64,000 bases of DNA from Deltaproteobacteria bacterium (GTDB lineage Bacteria; Desulfobacterota; Syntrophia; Syntrophales; UBA2192): contig JAAYEC010000028.1 in NCBI GenBank assembly GCA_012728915.1, positions 1-64,000 on the forward strand, written 5' to 3'. Below, in pieces: positions 7,367 to 15,725 of the stretch (position 1 is its first letter; each line of letters begins with the position of its first letter). Both the position numbers and the translations under genes were made by a program. Below the pieces are notes generated by a model. That model was not told where the DNA came from. It saw nothing but the letters and a program-made list of their open reading frames with translations, and made no database searches.

Positions 7367-8245
7367 ATGGACTTCTTTGTGCAGCTGCTGATCAACGGCG
7401 TGAGCATCGGGTTCCTCTACGGGCTGTCCGCCATGGGCTTCGTCATGATCTTCAAGTCCTCCAGCGTGCTCAATTTCGCCCACGGCGAGATCCTGGCATT
7501 CGGCGCCTTCCTGTTCCTGGCGCTCGCGACCTGGGCGCAGCTGCCCATCGCGCTCGCCTTCGTCGTGACGCTGGCCGGGGCCTTTGTCCTGGGATTCGTC
7601 ATCGAGCGGATCTTCCTCCGTCCCCTGATCGGCGAGCCCCTCATCCAGGTCATCATGCTCACCGTGGGGCTTGCCGCCATGTTCAAGGGTGGGATGCTGC
7701 TTCTCTGGGGAGGCAATCTCTACACCTACCCCGAGTTCCTTCCCGAGGGGCTGGGGATCCATTGGGGCATCGTCCAGGTTCCCCCCGTCTACGTGGCGGC
7801 CGTTCTCATCGGCAGTCTCTTCCTGCTGATGTTCGGCCTGTTCTTCAAGTTTTCCTCCCAGGGCATCTACATGCGTTCCGTGGCGGACAATCAACCGGCG
7901 GCGCTCTCCCTGGGCGTTCACGTCCGGCGGGTCTTCGCCCTGTCCTGGGCCATTGCGGCCATGGTGGCGGGCATCAGCGGGATCGTGCTCGGCATCATCA
8001 ACGGTATCAACGTCCACGAGCTCTCCTCGATCGGCCTGAAGGTCTTTCCCGTTGTCATCCTGGGGGGACTCGACTCGATCGGGGGGGCCATCATCGGCGG
8101 ACTGATCATCGGGCTGCTGGAGACCTTCACGGGCGGCTACCTCTCGCCGTCGCTGCGGGACATCGTGCCCTACATCGCACTGGTGTTCATCCTGCTCGTG
8201 AAACCCTACGGCCTCTTCGGCCTGGTCGAGATCGAGCGGGTGTAA
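7367..8245 (+). CDS. livH: ABC importer permease, LivH type
   Basis: A 292-residue integral membrane permease with about eight hydrophobic helices. It contains the LivH hallmark SSVLNFAHGEILAFGAF near residue 37 and the C-terminal GGLDSIGGAIIGGLIIGLLE loop (19 of those residues match the family pattern by eye). It forms the inner-membrane channel with LivM. An AAGGAG site precedes the start. It sits directly after the ligase gene and 18 bases before livM, within one operon. Confidence 0.93.
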   Translation: MDFFVQLLINGVSIGFLYGLSAMGFVMIFKSSSVLNFAHGEILAFGAFLFLALATWAQLPIALAFVVTLAGAFVLGFVIERIFLRPLIGEPLIQVIMLTVGLAAMFKGGMLLLWGGNLYTYPEFLPEGLGIHWGIVQVPPVYVAAVLIGSLFLLMFGLFFKFSSQGIYMRSVADNQPAALSLGVHVRRVFALSWAIAAMVAGISGIVLGIINGINVHELSSIGLKVFPVVILGGLDSIGGAIIGGLIIGLLETFTGGYLSPSLRDIVPYIALVFILLVKPYGLFGLVEIERV

Positions 8246-8263
8246 CAGGGAGGGACGACGAGC

Positions 8264-9334
8264 ATGAGGACCCTTCGCTTCCGCCCCTGCGGAAACTTCA
8301 AGACCCGGTACCGGGAGGAACTGGCCGTCTTCGAGACGGACTTCGGGAGGCTGTGGGCCGCTGCGGGTCTTGCAGCGCTCTTCGTCCTCACGCCCTGGGT
8401 CACCACCCCCTACCTGCTCTACGTGGTGAATCTCATCGGGATATCGGCGATTGCGGCCCTGGGGCTCAACATCCTCGTGGGATACACGGGCCTCATTTCC
8501 CTGGGTCACGGCGCCTTCTTCGGGGTGGGGGCCTACGCGGCGGGTATCCTGTCCGTCACGTACGGGGTGCCGTTCCTCGTGGTCGTTCCCCTGGCCGGGC
8601 TGGCGACAGCCGTCGTCGGGATGGTCTTCGGGATCCCCTCTGGAAGGCTGAAGGGGCTTTACCTGACGATCGCGACGCTGGCGGGCCAGTTCATCATCGA
8701 GTACGTTCTCGTTCACTGGGAGAGCGTAACGGGAGGGACCATGGGGATGACACTGCCCGCGCCCGTGCTCTTCGGGATTCCCCTGGCGGGAGACACAATG
8801 TTTTTCTACGCGATCTACAGCACGGCGGTCCTCATGGTCTTTGCCGCGGTAAATCTCATGCGGACGCGCTTCGGGCGAGCCTTCGTGGCCATCCGGGACA
8901 ACGACCGGGCCGCAGAGGGCATGGGGATCCCGATCTTTCCGTACAAGCTGCTCTCCTTCGCGGTGAGTTCCTTCTATGCCGGCGTGGCAGGCGCCCTCTG
9001 GGCCTACTACATGATCAGCATCACGGCGGAGCCCTTCAATCTGGGACTTTCCGTGGAATACATCGCCATGGTGATCATCGGGGGGCTCGGGAGTATTTCC
9101 GGGGCGATCTTCGGCACCGTGTTCATCACGCTGCTCAACGAGGGGCTGCGCTGGGTCACGGACACGATCATGAACATGGGCGGGGTCGCCGGCGTGGAGC
9201 TGACGCTTGCCCCCCTTCGGGAGTTTGTCTTCGGCCTGGCCATTGTGCTCTTCATTCTGTTCGAACCGAGAGGCCTGGCGGAAGTGTGGAGAATCATCAA
9301 GTCGAGCTTCAAGCTGTGGCCGTTCTCGTATTAA
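8264..9334 (+). CDS. livM: ABC importer permease, LivM type
   Basis: A 356-residue permease with multiple hydrophobic helices and the LivM signature GYTGLISLGHGAFFGVGAY near residue 75, plus the cytoplasmic coupling region TRFGRAFVAIRDNDRAAEGMG and GGLGSISGAIFGTVFI. The 30-residue hydrophilic N-terminal extension (TLRFRPCGNFKTRYREELAVF) is longer than in E. coli LivM but common in liv-like systems. It pairs with LivH to form the translocation path. Confidence 0.93.
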   Translation: MRTLRFRPCGNFKTRYREELAVFETDFGRLWAAAGLAALFVLTPWVTTPYLLYVVNLIGISAIAALGLNILVGYTGLISLGHGAFFGVGAYAAGILSVTYGVPFLVVVPLAGLATAVVGMVFGIPSGRLKGLYLTIATLAGQFIIEYVLVHWESVTGGTMGMTLPAPVLFGIPLAGDTMFFYAIYSTAVLMVFAAVNLMRTRFGRAFVAIRDNDRAAEGMGIPIFPYKLLSFAVSSFYAGVAGALWAYYMISITAEPFNLGLSVEYIAMVIIGGLGSISGAIFGTVFITLLNEGLRWVTDTIMNMGGVAGVELTLAPLREFVFGLAIVLFILFEPRGLAEVWRIIKSSFKLWPFSY

Positions 9335-9375
9335 GGAAAGGCGAATGGCGTAAGGCAAAGGCTAAAGGGAAGAAC
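9335..9375 (+). repeat. Purine-rich AAAGGC spacer tract
   Basis: The livM-livF spacer is built of imperfect units of the type AAAGGCGA / AAGGCAAAGGCTAAAGGG. A closely similar tract lies between the M28 peptidase and recJ genes (13772-13806). The shared core is GGC(A/T)AAAGG. The 3' end may also supply the livF ribosome binding site (AAAGGGAAG). Confidence 0.55.
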
Positions 9376-10176
9376 ATGGAGAGCAAGCAGCTCGTCATCA
9401 ACAATATCAGCGTCGTCTATTCCGACGTGATCCAGGTCCTCAAGGGGGTCTCGCTCTCTGTGGAGCAGGGGCAGATCGTCTCGCTGCTCGGCAGCAACGG
9501 CGCCGGCAAGACGACGACCCTCAAAGCCGTCTCGGGGCTCCTGAAACCCGAGAACGGGGAGGTCACCGAGGGGAGCATCCTGTTCGACGGGTTGCCGATT
9601 CACAATCAATCGCCCGAGACGATCACGCGGGCCGGGATCATCCAGGTCCTCGAGGGCCGCCAGCCGTTCAAGTACCTCACCATCGAGGAAAACCTCCGCG
9701 TCGGCACGGCCACTCGCTGGGGAAAGCCCTACCGGCAGGACCTCGACAAGGTCTACCATTATTTTCCGGCGCTGACAAAGCGCCGGAAGACGCTCGCCGG
9801 ATACTGCAGCGGGGGCGAGATGCAGATGCTCGTCATCGGGCGCGCGCTCATGGCCCACCCGAGGCTGCTTCTGCTGGACGAGCCGTCGCTGGGGCTGGCG
9901 CCTCTCATCGTAAAGGAGATCTTCCAGATCATCGAGCGCATCAACCGCGAGGACGGCACGACGATCGTACTCGTGGAGCAGAACGCCAACATGGCCCTCC
10001 AGATCGCGACCTACGGTTACGTCATGGAGAACGGAAAGATCGTCATGGAGGGCGGCGCCGGAGATCTGCGGGAGAATCCCGACGTCAAGGAGTTCTACCT
10101 CGGCATGGGGGCCGCCGGTACGGCCAAGTCATACAGGGACGTGAAGGCGTACAAGCGAAGGAAGAGGTGGCTCTGA
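9376..10176 (+). CDS. livF: ABC importer ATPase, LivF type
   Basis: A 266-residue second ATPase of the importer. It has Walker A GSNGAGKTTTLKAVSGL (near residue 42), the LivF-like signature CSGGEMQMLVIGRALM, Walker B LLLLDEPSLGLAP and the H-loop VLVEQNANMAL. A much longer open frame upstream in the same phase is a shadow of livH/livM; the start at 9376 is chosen from the family N-terminus and the AAAGGGAAG site just upstream. The C-terminus ends with a basic tail (AYKRRKRWL). Confidence 0.93.
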   Translation: MESKQLVINNISVVYSDVIQVLKGVSLSVEQGQIVSLLGSNGAGKTTTLKAVSGLLKPENGEVTEGSILFDGLPIHNQSPETITRAGIIQVLEGRQPFKYLTIEENLRVGTATRWGKPYRQDLDKVYHYFPALTKRRKTLAGYCSGGEMQMLVIGRALMAHPRLLLLDEPSLGLAPLIVKEIFQIIERINREDGTTIVLVEQNANMALQIATYGYVMENGKIVMEGGAGDLRENPDVKEFYLGMGAAGTAKSYRDVKAYKRRKRWL

Positions 10177-10283
10177 CGCGGGATCCCGGGCACAGGGGTG
10201 GAAGAGGATCCTTTCATGAGGGCGGATTCCGGGGATCGGGTATCCCGGGAAGGAAACGATGATCAGGTTACGGGAGGGAGAAG

Positions 10284-11552
10284 ATGGCGGTGAAGAAGAC
10301 GAGCCGGTATTTCGACGGGAAGGAGAGGCGGAGCCAGGAGCAGCGGCGGGCGGATCAGGCGGGAGAGCTGGCCGCGATGATGCGGCTCGCCGTGAGGAAG
10401 TCGCCGGCCGTCCGCAGGCTGATCGAGCCCTTCGGGATTGCGCCCACCAGGCGCAATGCCTTCGAGCTGCTCAAGGGGCTCCCCGTGATCTCGCGCGAGA
10501 GACTCGTCCAGATGGAAATCGAAGACCCGCCCTACGCGGGGCTGGGCAACCCCGATGCCATGGTGGACCGCATTTTCACGTCTCCGGGACCGGTCTACGA
10601 GCCCCACCTCTCCGAGGCGGAGCCGATCTGGGCGAGGGCCTACCGCGCCGCGGGATTCGGACCCGGTGACGTGGTCCTCAACGCCTTTTCCTACCATCTG
10701 GTCGCGGCGGGCCTGACCTTTCACAGCGGGCTTCGCCGTGTCGGCGCAACCGTCGTCCCCTCGGGCGCGTCGAGCACCGCCGTCCAGGTGCAGCTCATTC
10801 GCGACCTGAAGGTGACCGGGTACACGGGCACGCCGAGCTTTCTCAAGGCCGTCATCGGGAGGGCCGAAGAGGAGGGGCACGATTTTCGGAAGGACTTCAG
10901 GCTTCGCAGGGCGTCCTTCGCGGCCGAGCCGCTTCTTCCCTCGCTGCGGGCCGAGTTCGAGGGAACCTACGGGATCGACACCTACCAGATGTACGGTGCC
11001 ACCGAGGTGGGCGACGTGGCCTACGAGTGCCGGGAGAAAAACGGATGGCACCTTGGCGAGGAGGTCATCGTGGAGATCGTGGACCCCGAGACGGGACGCG
11101 AGGTCAAGCCCGGTGAGTTGGGCGAGGTGGTGGTCACGCGCATCAACACGATCCTTTTCCTTTTCCGGTTCGGGACGGGAGACCTCTCGAGACTGATCAC
11201 CGGGCGCTGCCCCTGCGGAAGGACAACGCCGAGGCTCGCGGGGATCGCGGGCCGGGTCGGGGAGGCCGTCAAGGTGCGCGGCCTCTTCGTCGCCCCCAGC
11301 CAGCTCCGAAAGATCGCCGAGAGCTTCCCGGGGCTGAAGTTCCAGGCCGTCGTCACCCGGGTCGACAACCGGGATTGCCTCACGGTCCGCATCGAAACGC
11401 AGGATGCGGAACGGGGCAAGGAAGCCCTTGCCCCGTTCCAAGAACATTTTGCGGAGATCTGCACGGTGCGAATCGACCGTTTCGAGGAAGTCCCGCCGGG
11501 GACTCTCCCCGAGGGCGGCAAGCCGATCGTGGACGGGCGCAGCTGGACGTAG
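10284..11552 (+). CDS. PaaK-like phenylacetate-CoA ligase family protein
   Basis: A 422-residue member of the phenylacetate-CoA ligase branch of the ANL superfamily. It shows YGATEVGDVAYEC (A5 region), RFGTGDLS (A7), a four-Cys-like CPCGRTTPRL segment, GRVGEAVKVRG (A8) and a terminal GGKPIVDGR that carries the usual catalytic lysine. The normal SSGTTG P-loop is replaced by FTSPGPVYEP, so ATP handling may differ from true PaaK. GGGAGGGAG precedes the ATG by 3 bases. It follows livF by 107 bases on the same strand with no obvious terminator, so it may be the last gene of the Phe-attenuated operon. Activation of an aryl or branched acid is the likely role; the substrate is unknown. Confidence 0.8.
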   Translation: MAVKKTSRYFDGKERRSQEQRRADQAGELAAMMRLAVRKSPAVRRLIEPFGIAPTRRNAFELLKGLPVISRERLVQMEIEDPPYAGLGNPDAMVDRIFTSPGPVYEPHLSEAEPIWARAYRAAGFGPGDVVLNAFSYHLVAAGLTFHSGLRRVGATVVPSGASSTAVQVQLIRDLKVTGYTGTPSFLKAVIGRAEEEGHDFRKDFRLRRASFAAEPLLPSLRAEFEGTYGIDTYQMYGATEVGDVAYECREKNGWHLGEEVIVEIVDPETGREVKPGELGEVVVTRINTILFLFRFGTGDLSRLITGRCPCGRTTPRLAGIAGRVGEAVKVRGLFVAPSQLRKIAESFPGLKFQAVVTRVDNRDCLTVRIETQDAERGKEALAPFQEHFAEICTVRIDRFEEVPPGTLPEGGKPIVDGRSWT

Positions 11553-11556
11553 CGGG

Positions 11557-12015
11557 TTACTTCTTCACGGCCGCCAGCACTTCCCGGATATCCGGGAGCT
11601 CGCGGACCGGGTAGACCTTGATCCAGGCAACCTTGCCCTTCTCGTCGAGGAGGATGTTGGCGCGCTCCGAGAAGCCCTCCTTGCGGAACAGCCCCAGGGA
11701 GGCGGCCACCTTCCCGTGGGGCCAGAAGTCGGCCAGAAGCCGTGTCTTCCTGATCTTCAGGGATTTCGCCCAGGCGGTCTTGCAGGGGACGCTGTCCACG
11801 CTCAGGCCGACGGCGACAGCCCCCGCCTTCTCGAAGACCTTCACGTTTTTCTCCAGGGCCTGCATCTGCTTTGCGCAGATCGAGGTCCAGGCCAGGGGGT
11901 GAAAGGAGAGGAGCACTTTCTTACCCTTGAACGCCGAGAGGGTGAAGTCCTGCCCGTTCTGGTCCTTGAGCGTAAAGTCCTTGACCCTCTTCCCTGCCGC
12001 AAGCGATACTGCCAT
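11557..12015 (-). CDS. Peroxiredoxin (AhpC/TSA family)
   Basis: A 152-residue thiol peroxidase that reduces hydrogen and organic peroxides. The active-site helix reads FHPLAWTSICAKQM, with the conserved Thr and peroxidatic Cys (about residue 47). A second Cys in VPCKTAWAK is in the place expected of a partner cysteine in atypical families. The length and fold order (DFTLKDQNGQDFTLSAFKGKK split by a short loop) fit the AhpC/TSA superfamily. It lies 62 bases downstream of rubrerythrin on the same strand, a usual oxidative-stress pairing in anaerobes. Confidence 0.88.
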   Translation of the reverse strand: MAVSLAAGKRVKDFTLKDQNGQDFTLSAFKGKKVLLSFHPLAWTSICAKQMQALEKNVKVFEKAGAVAVGLSVDSVPCKTAWAKSLKIRKTRLLADFWPHGKVAASLGLFRKEGFSERANILLDEKGKVAWIKVYPVRELPDIREVLAAVKK

Positions 12016-12077
12016 GGTTTCCTCCTTCCTGAAAACGATTACACCGGTGATGAAGCGTTATGCCGTCTTGCGGGGCC

Positions 12078-12602
12078 TCAGGCCCCGTCGATGCCGTGGT
12101 GCTCCTTCTTACGGAACCACCCTTCGGGGTCCGAGAAGTAGTCTTCGGTGTCCTTGAGAGACAGGTAGTGCTGGCGCTCCATCCTCGAGAGAAGCTCGAA
12201 GAAGGCCTTTTCCTTCGGGTCGGATGAGGCGTCGCGCAGCTGGGCATAAAATTTTTCCCCCTTGGCCTCGAAATCCAGGGCTGTCCGCACGGCCTCAAGG
12301 TCATCGTTGTCGCCGGGGGCGGCGGCTTCAGCCTTCAGGAGGAAATCCTTGAGGATGTCCTTCACGAGGGTCCCCTTGACCTTCACGGGCAGCGACTCCG
12401 GCCACTTCTGCTCTTTCGTCCAGCGGGCGTGGATCTCCTTGAGCCGTTCGTAATGCTCCAGCTCGTCGTCGGCGATCTGCCTGAACATGGATTTGCCCAG
12501 CGGATTGCGGCAGCGCTCGGCGTTCTTGAGGTAGAATTCTCGCTCCCTCGCTTCGTTGCTGAGGGCAATTTCGAGGGCATTCAGGCGGTCTTCCTTCTTC
12601 AT
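12078..12602 (-). CDS. Rubrerythrin-like diiron protein
   Basis: A 174-residue ferritin-like four-helix protein. Iron-ligand motifs are seen twice: EAREREFY and DDELEHY in the first helix pair, DFEAKGEKFY and MERQHY in the second. There is no C-terminal rubredoxin domain, so electrons must come from a separate partner. A peroxide-scavenging role is inferred from the family and from the peroxiredoxin gene immediately downstream. An extended -10 promoter lies about 40 bases upstream. Confidence 0.88.
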   Translation of the reverse strand: MKKEDRLNALEIALSNEAREREFYLKNAERCRNPLGKSMFRQIADDELEHYERLKEIHARWTKEQKWPESLPVKVKGTLVKDILKDFLLKAEAAAPGDNDDLEAVRTALDFEAKGEKFYAQLRDASSDPKEKAFFELLSRMERQHYLSLKDTEDYFSDPEGWFRKKEHHGIDGA

Positions 12603-12641
12603 TGATACACTCCTTGACGGGGATGATGTGCCTCGAGTGAG

Positions 12642-12650
12642 ATTATAGCA
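12642..12650 (-). promoter_or_regulatory. Extended -10 promoter for rubrerythrin/peroxiredoxin
   Basis: Read on the minus strand: TGC followed by a perfect TATAAT. The -35 position is poor, which is usual for TGn extended -10 promoters. The predicted start is near 12635, giving a 33-base leader. Confidence 0.55.
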
Positions 12651-12779
12651 GATCGCCCGGGTGACGAAAACGGATTATTTCGGCTTCCGGGGTTTTCCGC
12701 TGGCGGACGTCGTCTCGCTTGAAATCGACCGACCGCTGTGCAAAAATGGCGAGGCTGAATCGGGGAAACGGATCAGCCC

Positions 12780-13778
12780 ATGAGAAAAAAAATGATCTAC
12801 ACCCTGCTCATCCTTCTGTTCGGCCTTGCCGCCGTCCTCCTGTACCCGGTCGCCAAGATCAGACTATCCGCCCCGGTGATCCACCCCGAGACGCGATTCC
12901 TCCCCGCCTCGAACGAGGAGGCGCTCAGGAGCCACGTTCATGCCCTCAGCGTCGTCATCGGCTCGCGCAGCATCCGGGAGCCGGATAACCTCCGGGAAGC
13001 GGAACGCTATATCCGGCTGTTTCTCGAGAGCCAGGGGATCCCCTTCGAACTGCAGGGGTACGATTACGAGAAGATGCACCTCAACAATATCGTCGTGACC
13101 AGGAAGGGAACCTGTTTCCCCGATGAGTCGCTCATCGTCGGGGCGCATTACGATTCGGTGCAGGGCACACCCGGCGCCGACGACAACGCCAGCGCCGTGG
13201 CGGTGCTGCTCGAAATGTGCCGCGAGCTCAGGGATTACAGGCCCGACCGGACGCTGAAGATGGTCTTTTTCGTGCTCGAAGAGCCCCCGGCCTTCATGAC
13301 TCCCGCCATGGGGAGCTATTTCTTCGCCTCGCAGGCGAAGGAGCGCGGGGAGAACATCACGGGCATGATCGCCCTGGAGATGCTGGGATACTTCAGCGAC
13401 GCCGACGGCAGCCAGACGTTCCCCCTTCCCGGGATGCACTGGCTGTATCCCGATCGGGGCAACTTCATCGGGGTCATCGGCAACGTGCATTCGAGGGAAC
13501 TCACGCTGTCGGTTGCCGAAGCGCTCAAGGCCGGATCGGAAATTCCCGTGGAGCACCTCGTGGCCCTTCCCTTTATCTCCGGGGTCGGCCTCTCCGATCA
13601 CGGGCCGTTCTGGAAGTTCGGGTACCGTGCCGTCATGGTCACGGACACGGCGTTCTACCGCAACCCCAATTACCACACGGCCAGGGACACGATCGGGACG
13701 CTCCGGTTCGACAGGATGTCGCAGATCGTCCGCGGCATGGTTTCCGTCGTGGAGTTCCTGACAAGAGAAAGAGGCTAA
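12780..13778 (+). CDS. M28 family metallopeptidase, membrane-anchored
   Basis: A 332-residue zinc aminopeptidase-type protein. The N-terminus (IYTLLILLFGLAAVLLYPVA) is an uncleaved-type anchor or signal sequence. M28 zinc ligands appear in order: GAHYDS (His), GADDNASA (Asp), EEPP (catalytic Glu pair), EMLGYF (Glu), and a late SDHGPFW / YHTARDT His region. It would release N-terminal amino acids or process peptides in the periplasm. Upstream (12603-12779) is the divergent rubrerythrin promoter region. Confidence 0.87.
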   Translation: MRKKMIYTLLILLFGLAAVLLYPVAKIRLSAPVIHPETRFLPASNEEALRSHVHALSVVIGSRSIREPDNLREAERYIRLFLESQGIPFELQGYDYEKMHLNNIVVTRKGTCFPDESLIVGAHYDSVQGTPGADDNASAVAVLLEMCRELRDYRPDRTLKMVFFVLEEPPAFMTPAMGSYFFASQAKERGENITGMIALEMLGYFSDADGSQTFPLPGMHWLYPDRGNFIGVIGNVHSRELTLSVAEALKAGSEIPVEHLVALPFISGVGLSDHGPFWKFGYRAVMVTDTAFYRNPNYHTARDTIGTLRFDRMSQIVRGMVSVVEFLTRERG

Positions 13779-13806
13779 AGGCAAAGGGCGAAAGGCGAAA
13801 GGCAGG
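13772..13806. repeat. Purine-rich AAAGGC spacer tract
   Basis: Repeats of GAAAGGC / CAAAGGGC / TAAAGGC fill the gap between the convergent M28 and recJ genes. It is similar to the tract at 9335-9375, so it may be a dispersed low-complexity element in this genome rather than a chance sequence. No terminator hairpin is obvious in this gap. Confidence 0.5.
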
Positions 13807-13813
13807 ACGATTC

Positions 13814-15547
13814 CTAGCGGTCCTGCGGCGAGGTGGCGGCGATGTCGCGCACCTTCAGCTGGATGTTCGAAGAGCCGTTCCAGTAGTTGATCTGGGGGGT
13901 GAAGGCGATGTCCAGGCGCACTCCGCCGATATCCTGCGCGTAATCGCCGCGGTTGAACCATATGGAACTGCAGGAGACCCCGTCGCCGTGGACCCTCATC
14001 TTCAGGTGCCGGTTGCCCACGACGGTGGGGTAGGAGACCTGAACGTTGCGGGTGCAGATGATCGGTTCGGGGTTGCGGGTCCCGAAGGGGGCAAGCCGGT
14101 CGAACTGCGAAACGAGATCGTGGGTGATCCGGTTGAGGGCGCACTGGGCGTCGATGTGCGTTTCCTGGATGAGTTCCTGGATGACCAGTCCCTCCTTGAC
14201 GATGTCCCCGAGCACCTCGCTCAACGTCTCGATGTCACTTTCCTTCACCGAGATCCCGGCCGCATAGCGGTGCCCCCCGTAGGAGAGAAGCAGCGGGTCG
14301 CAGAGCTTGAGCCCCTCGTAAAGGTTGAACTCCGCGATGCTCCTTCCGGAACCCTTTCCGATGCCGTCCTTGAGGCTGATGAGGATCGTGGGCCGGTAGA
14401 AGCGGTCGACGACCCTAGAGGCGACGATCCCGATCACGCCGGGGTGCCACTCCGGTGAGGCCAGGACGAGGGCGCCCTTTTCCTTCGCGTCGCCCATGGA
14501 ATGGATACGGGCGATGATCTCGTCGAAGATCGCCTTTTCCAGGCGCTGCCGCTCCCGGTTGCACGAATCCAGCCGGCCCGCGATCTTCTGCGCCTCGGCC
14601 GGGTCTTCCGTCAGGAGCAGTCTCACGGCATCGTCGGGGGTGCCGATCCGGCCGGCTGCGTTGATCCGGGGGATGAGGGCGAAGGAGGCAACGCCGGAGT
14701 CGATGACCGTGTTGCCGAGGCCCGCCGTGTCGCGCAGGGCCTTCAGGCCCACGCGCCGGTCCTCGTTGAGAAGCTCGAGGCCGATGCGGGCGAAGATCCG
14801 GTTTTCGTCCACCAGGGGGGACAGGTCGCCGATCGTCCCGAGGGCCACGAGATCGAGGTAGTCGCGAAGGTTCGGATAGGCGCGGTTTGCCCAGAAGCCG
14901 ATGTTGCGCAACCCGCCTCTCAGGGCGATCAGGAAGTTGAAGACGATTCCGACGCCGGCAAGATGCTTGAAGGGGAAGGGGCAGTCGCTGCGATTGGGGT
15001 TGATGACGGCCGCCGCAGCGGGCAGCGCCGACGGCACCTCGTGATGGTCCAGGACGATCGTGTCGATGCCCTGTGTGCGGGCGTATTCGATTTCCTCCCG
15101 GTCCGACACCCCGCAGTCGACCGTGACGATCAGCCCGACCTCCCCGGCCTTGAGCCGGTCGATGGCCGCGCGGTTCAGGCTGTATCCCTCGTCCACCCTG
15201 TCGGGAATGTAGTACATCACGCGATCGTGGATCCCGCGCAGAAACCGGTACAGGATCGCCAGGGCGGTGATTCCGTCGGCATCGTAATCGCCGTAGATCG
15301 CAATCGTTTCCTTCCCCTGGATCGCGCGGATCATGCGCGCAACGCCCTCCTTCATGTCCTTCATGAGGAAAGGGCTGTGCAGGTCGTGCAGCGAGGGGTT
15401 CAGGAATCTCCGGGCGGTCGGGAGATCGGTGATGCCGCGGTTGACGAGAATCTGGGAAACGATGGGGTCGAGCTTGAATTCTTCCACGAAAAGGGACTGG
15501 ACGTCCGCATTCGCTTCAGAGAGTTTCCATCGTGTAATCGGCAGCAT
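13814..15547 (-). CDS. recJ: Single-stranded-DNA-specific exonuclease RecJ
   Basis: A 577-residue 5'-3' ssDNA exonuclease used in recombination and mismatch repair. The DHH-family motifs are present: YGDYDADGITALAIL (motif I), VDCGVSDREEIEYA (motif II) and VLDHHEVP (motif III, the DHH itself), then the DHHA1 region with SYGGHRYAAGIS. The start at 15547 matches the family N-terminus (ITRWKLSEAN) and length; a weaker in-frame extension of 90 codons upstream has no family resemblance. No strong ribosome binding site is visible, so the exact start is moderately sure. Confidence 0.95.
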   Translation of the reverse strand: MLPITRWKLSEANADVQSLFVEEFKLDPIVSQILVNRGITDLPTARRFLNPSLHDLHSPFLMKDMKEGVARMIRAIQGKETIAIYGDYDADGITALAILYRFLRGIHDRVMYYIPDRVDEGYSLNRAAIDRLKAGEVGLIVTVDCGVSDREEIEYARTQGIDTIVLDHHEVPSALPAAAAVINPNRSDCPFPFKHLAGVGIVFNFLIALRGGLRNIGFWANRAYPNLRDYLDLVALGTIGDLSPLVDENRIFARIGLELLNEDRRVGLKALRDTAGLGNTVIDSGVASFALIPRINAAGRIGTPDDAVRLLLTEDPAEAQKIAGRLDSCNRERQRLEKAIFDEIIARIHSMGDAKEKGALVLASPEWHPGVIGIVASRVVDRFYRPTILISLKDGIGKGSGRSIAEFNLYEGLKLCDPLLLSYGGHRYAAGISVKESDIETLSEVLGDIVKEGLVIQELIQETHIDAQCALNRITHDLVSQFDRLAPFGTRNPEPIICTRNVQVSYPTVVGNRHLKMRVHGDGVSCSSIWFNRGDYAQDIGGVRLDIAFTPQINYWNGSSNIQLKVRDIAATSPQDR

Positions 15548-15725
15548 AGAACCGTATTCATCCGCGTGACCTGATCGCAGGCCTGAGTGGGAGGAGACCG
15601 GCGTGTTGACTCCGCCTATATTAGCAGCGTCGGGCTCCCTGTCAAGAGAAGAATTATTCCCGTTGATCTTTGATGAGGCCGATGTTACGGATATTGAGGA
15701 AAATCCGCTCGGAGGGACCGGGGCC

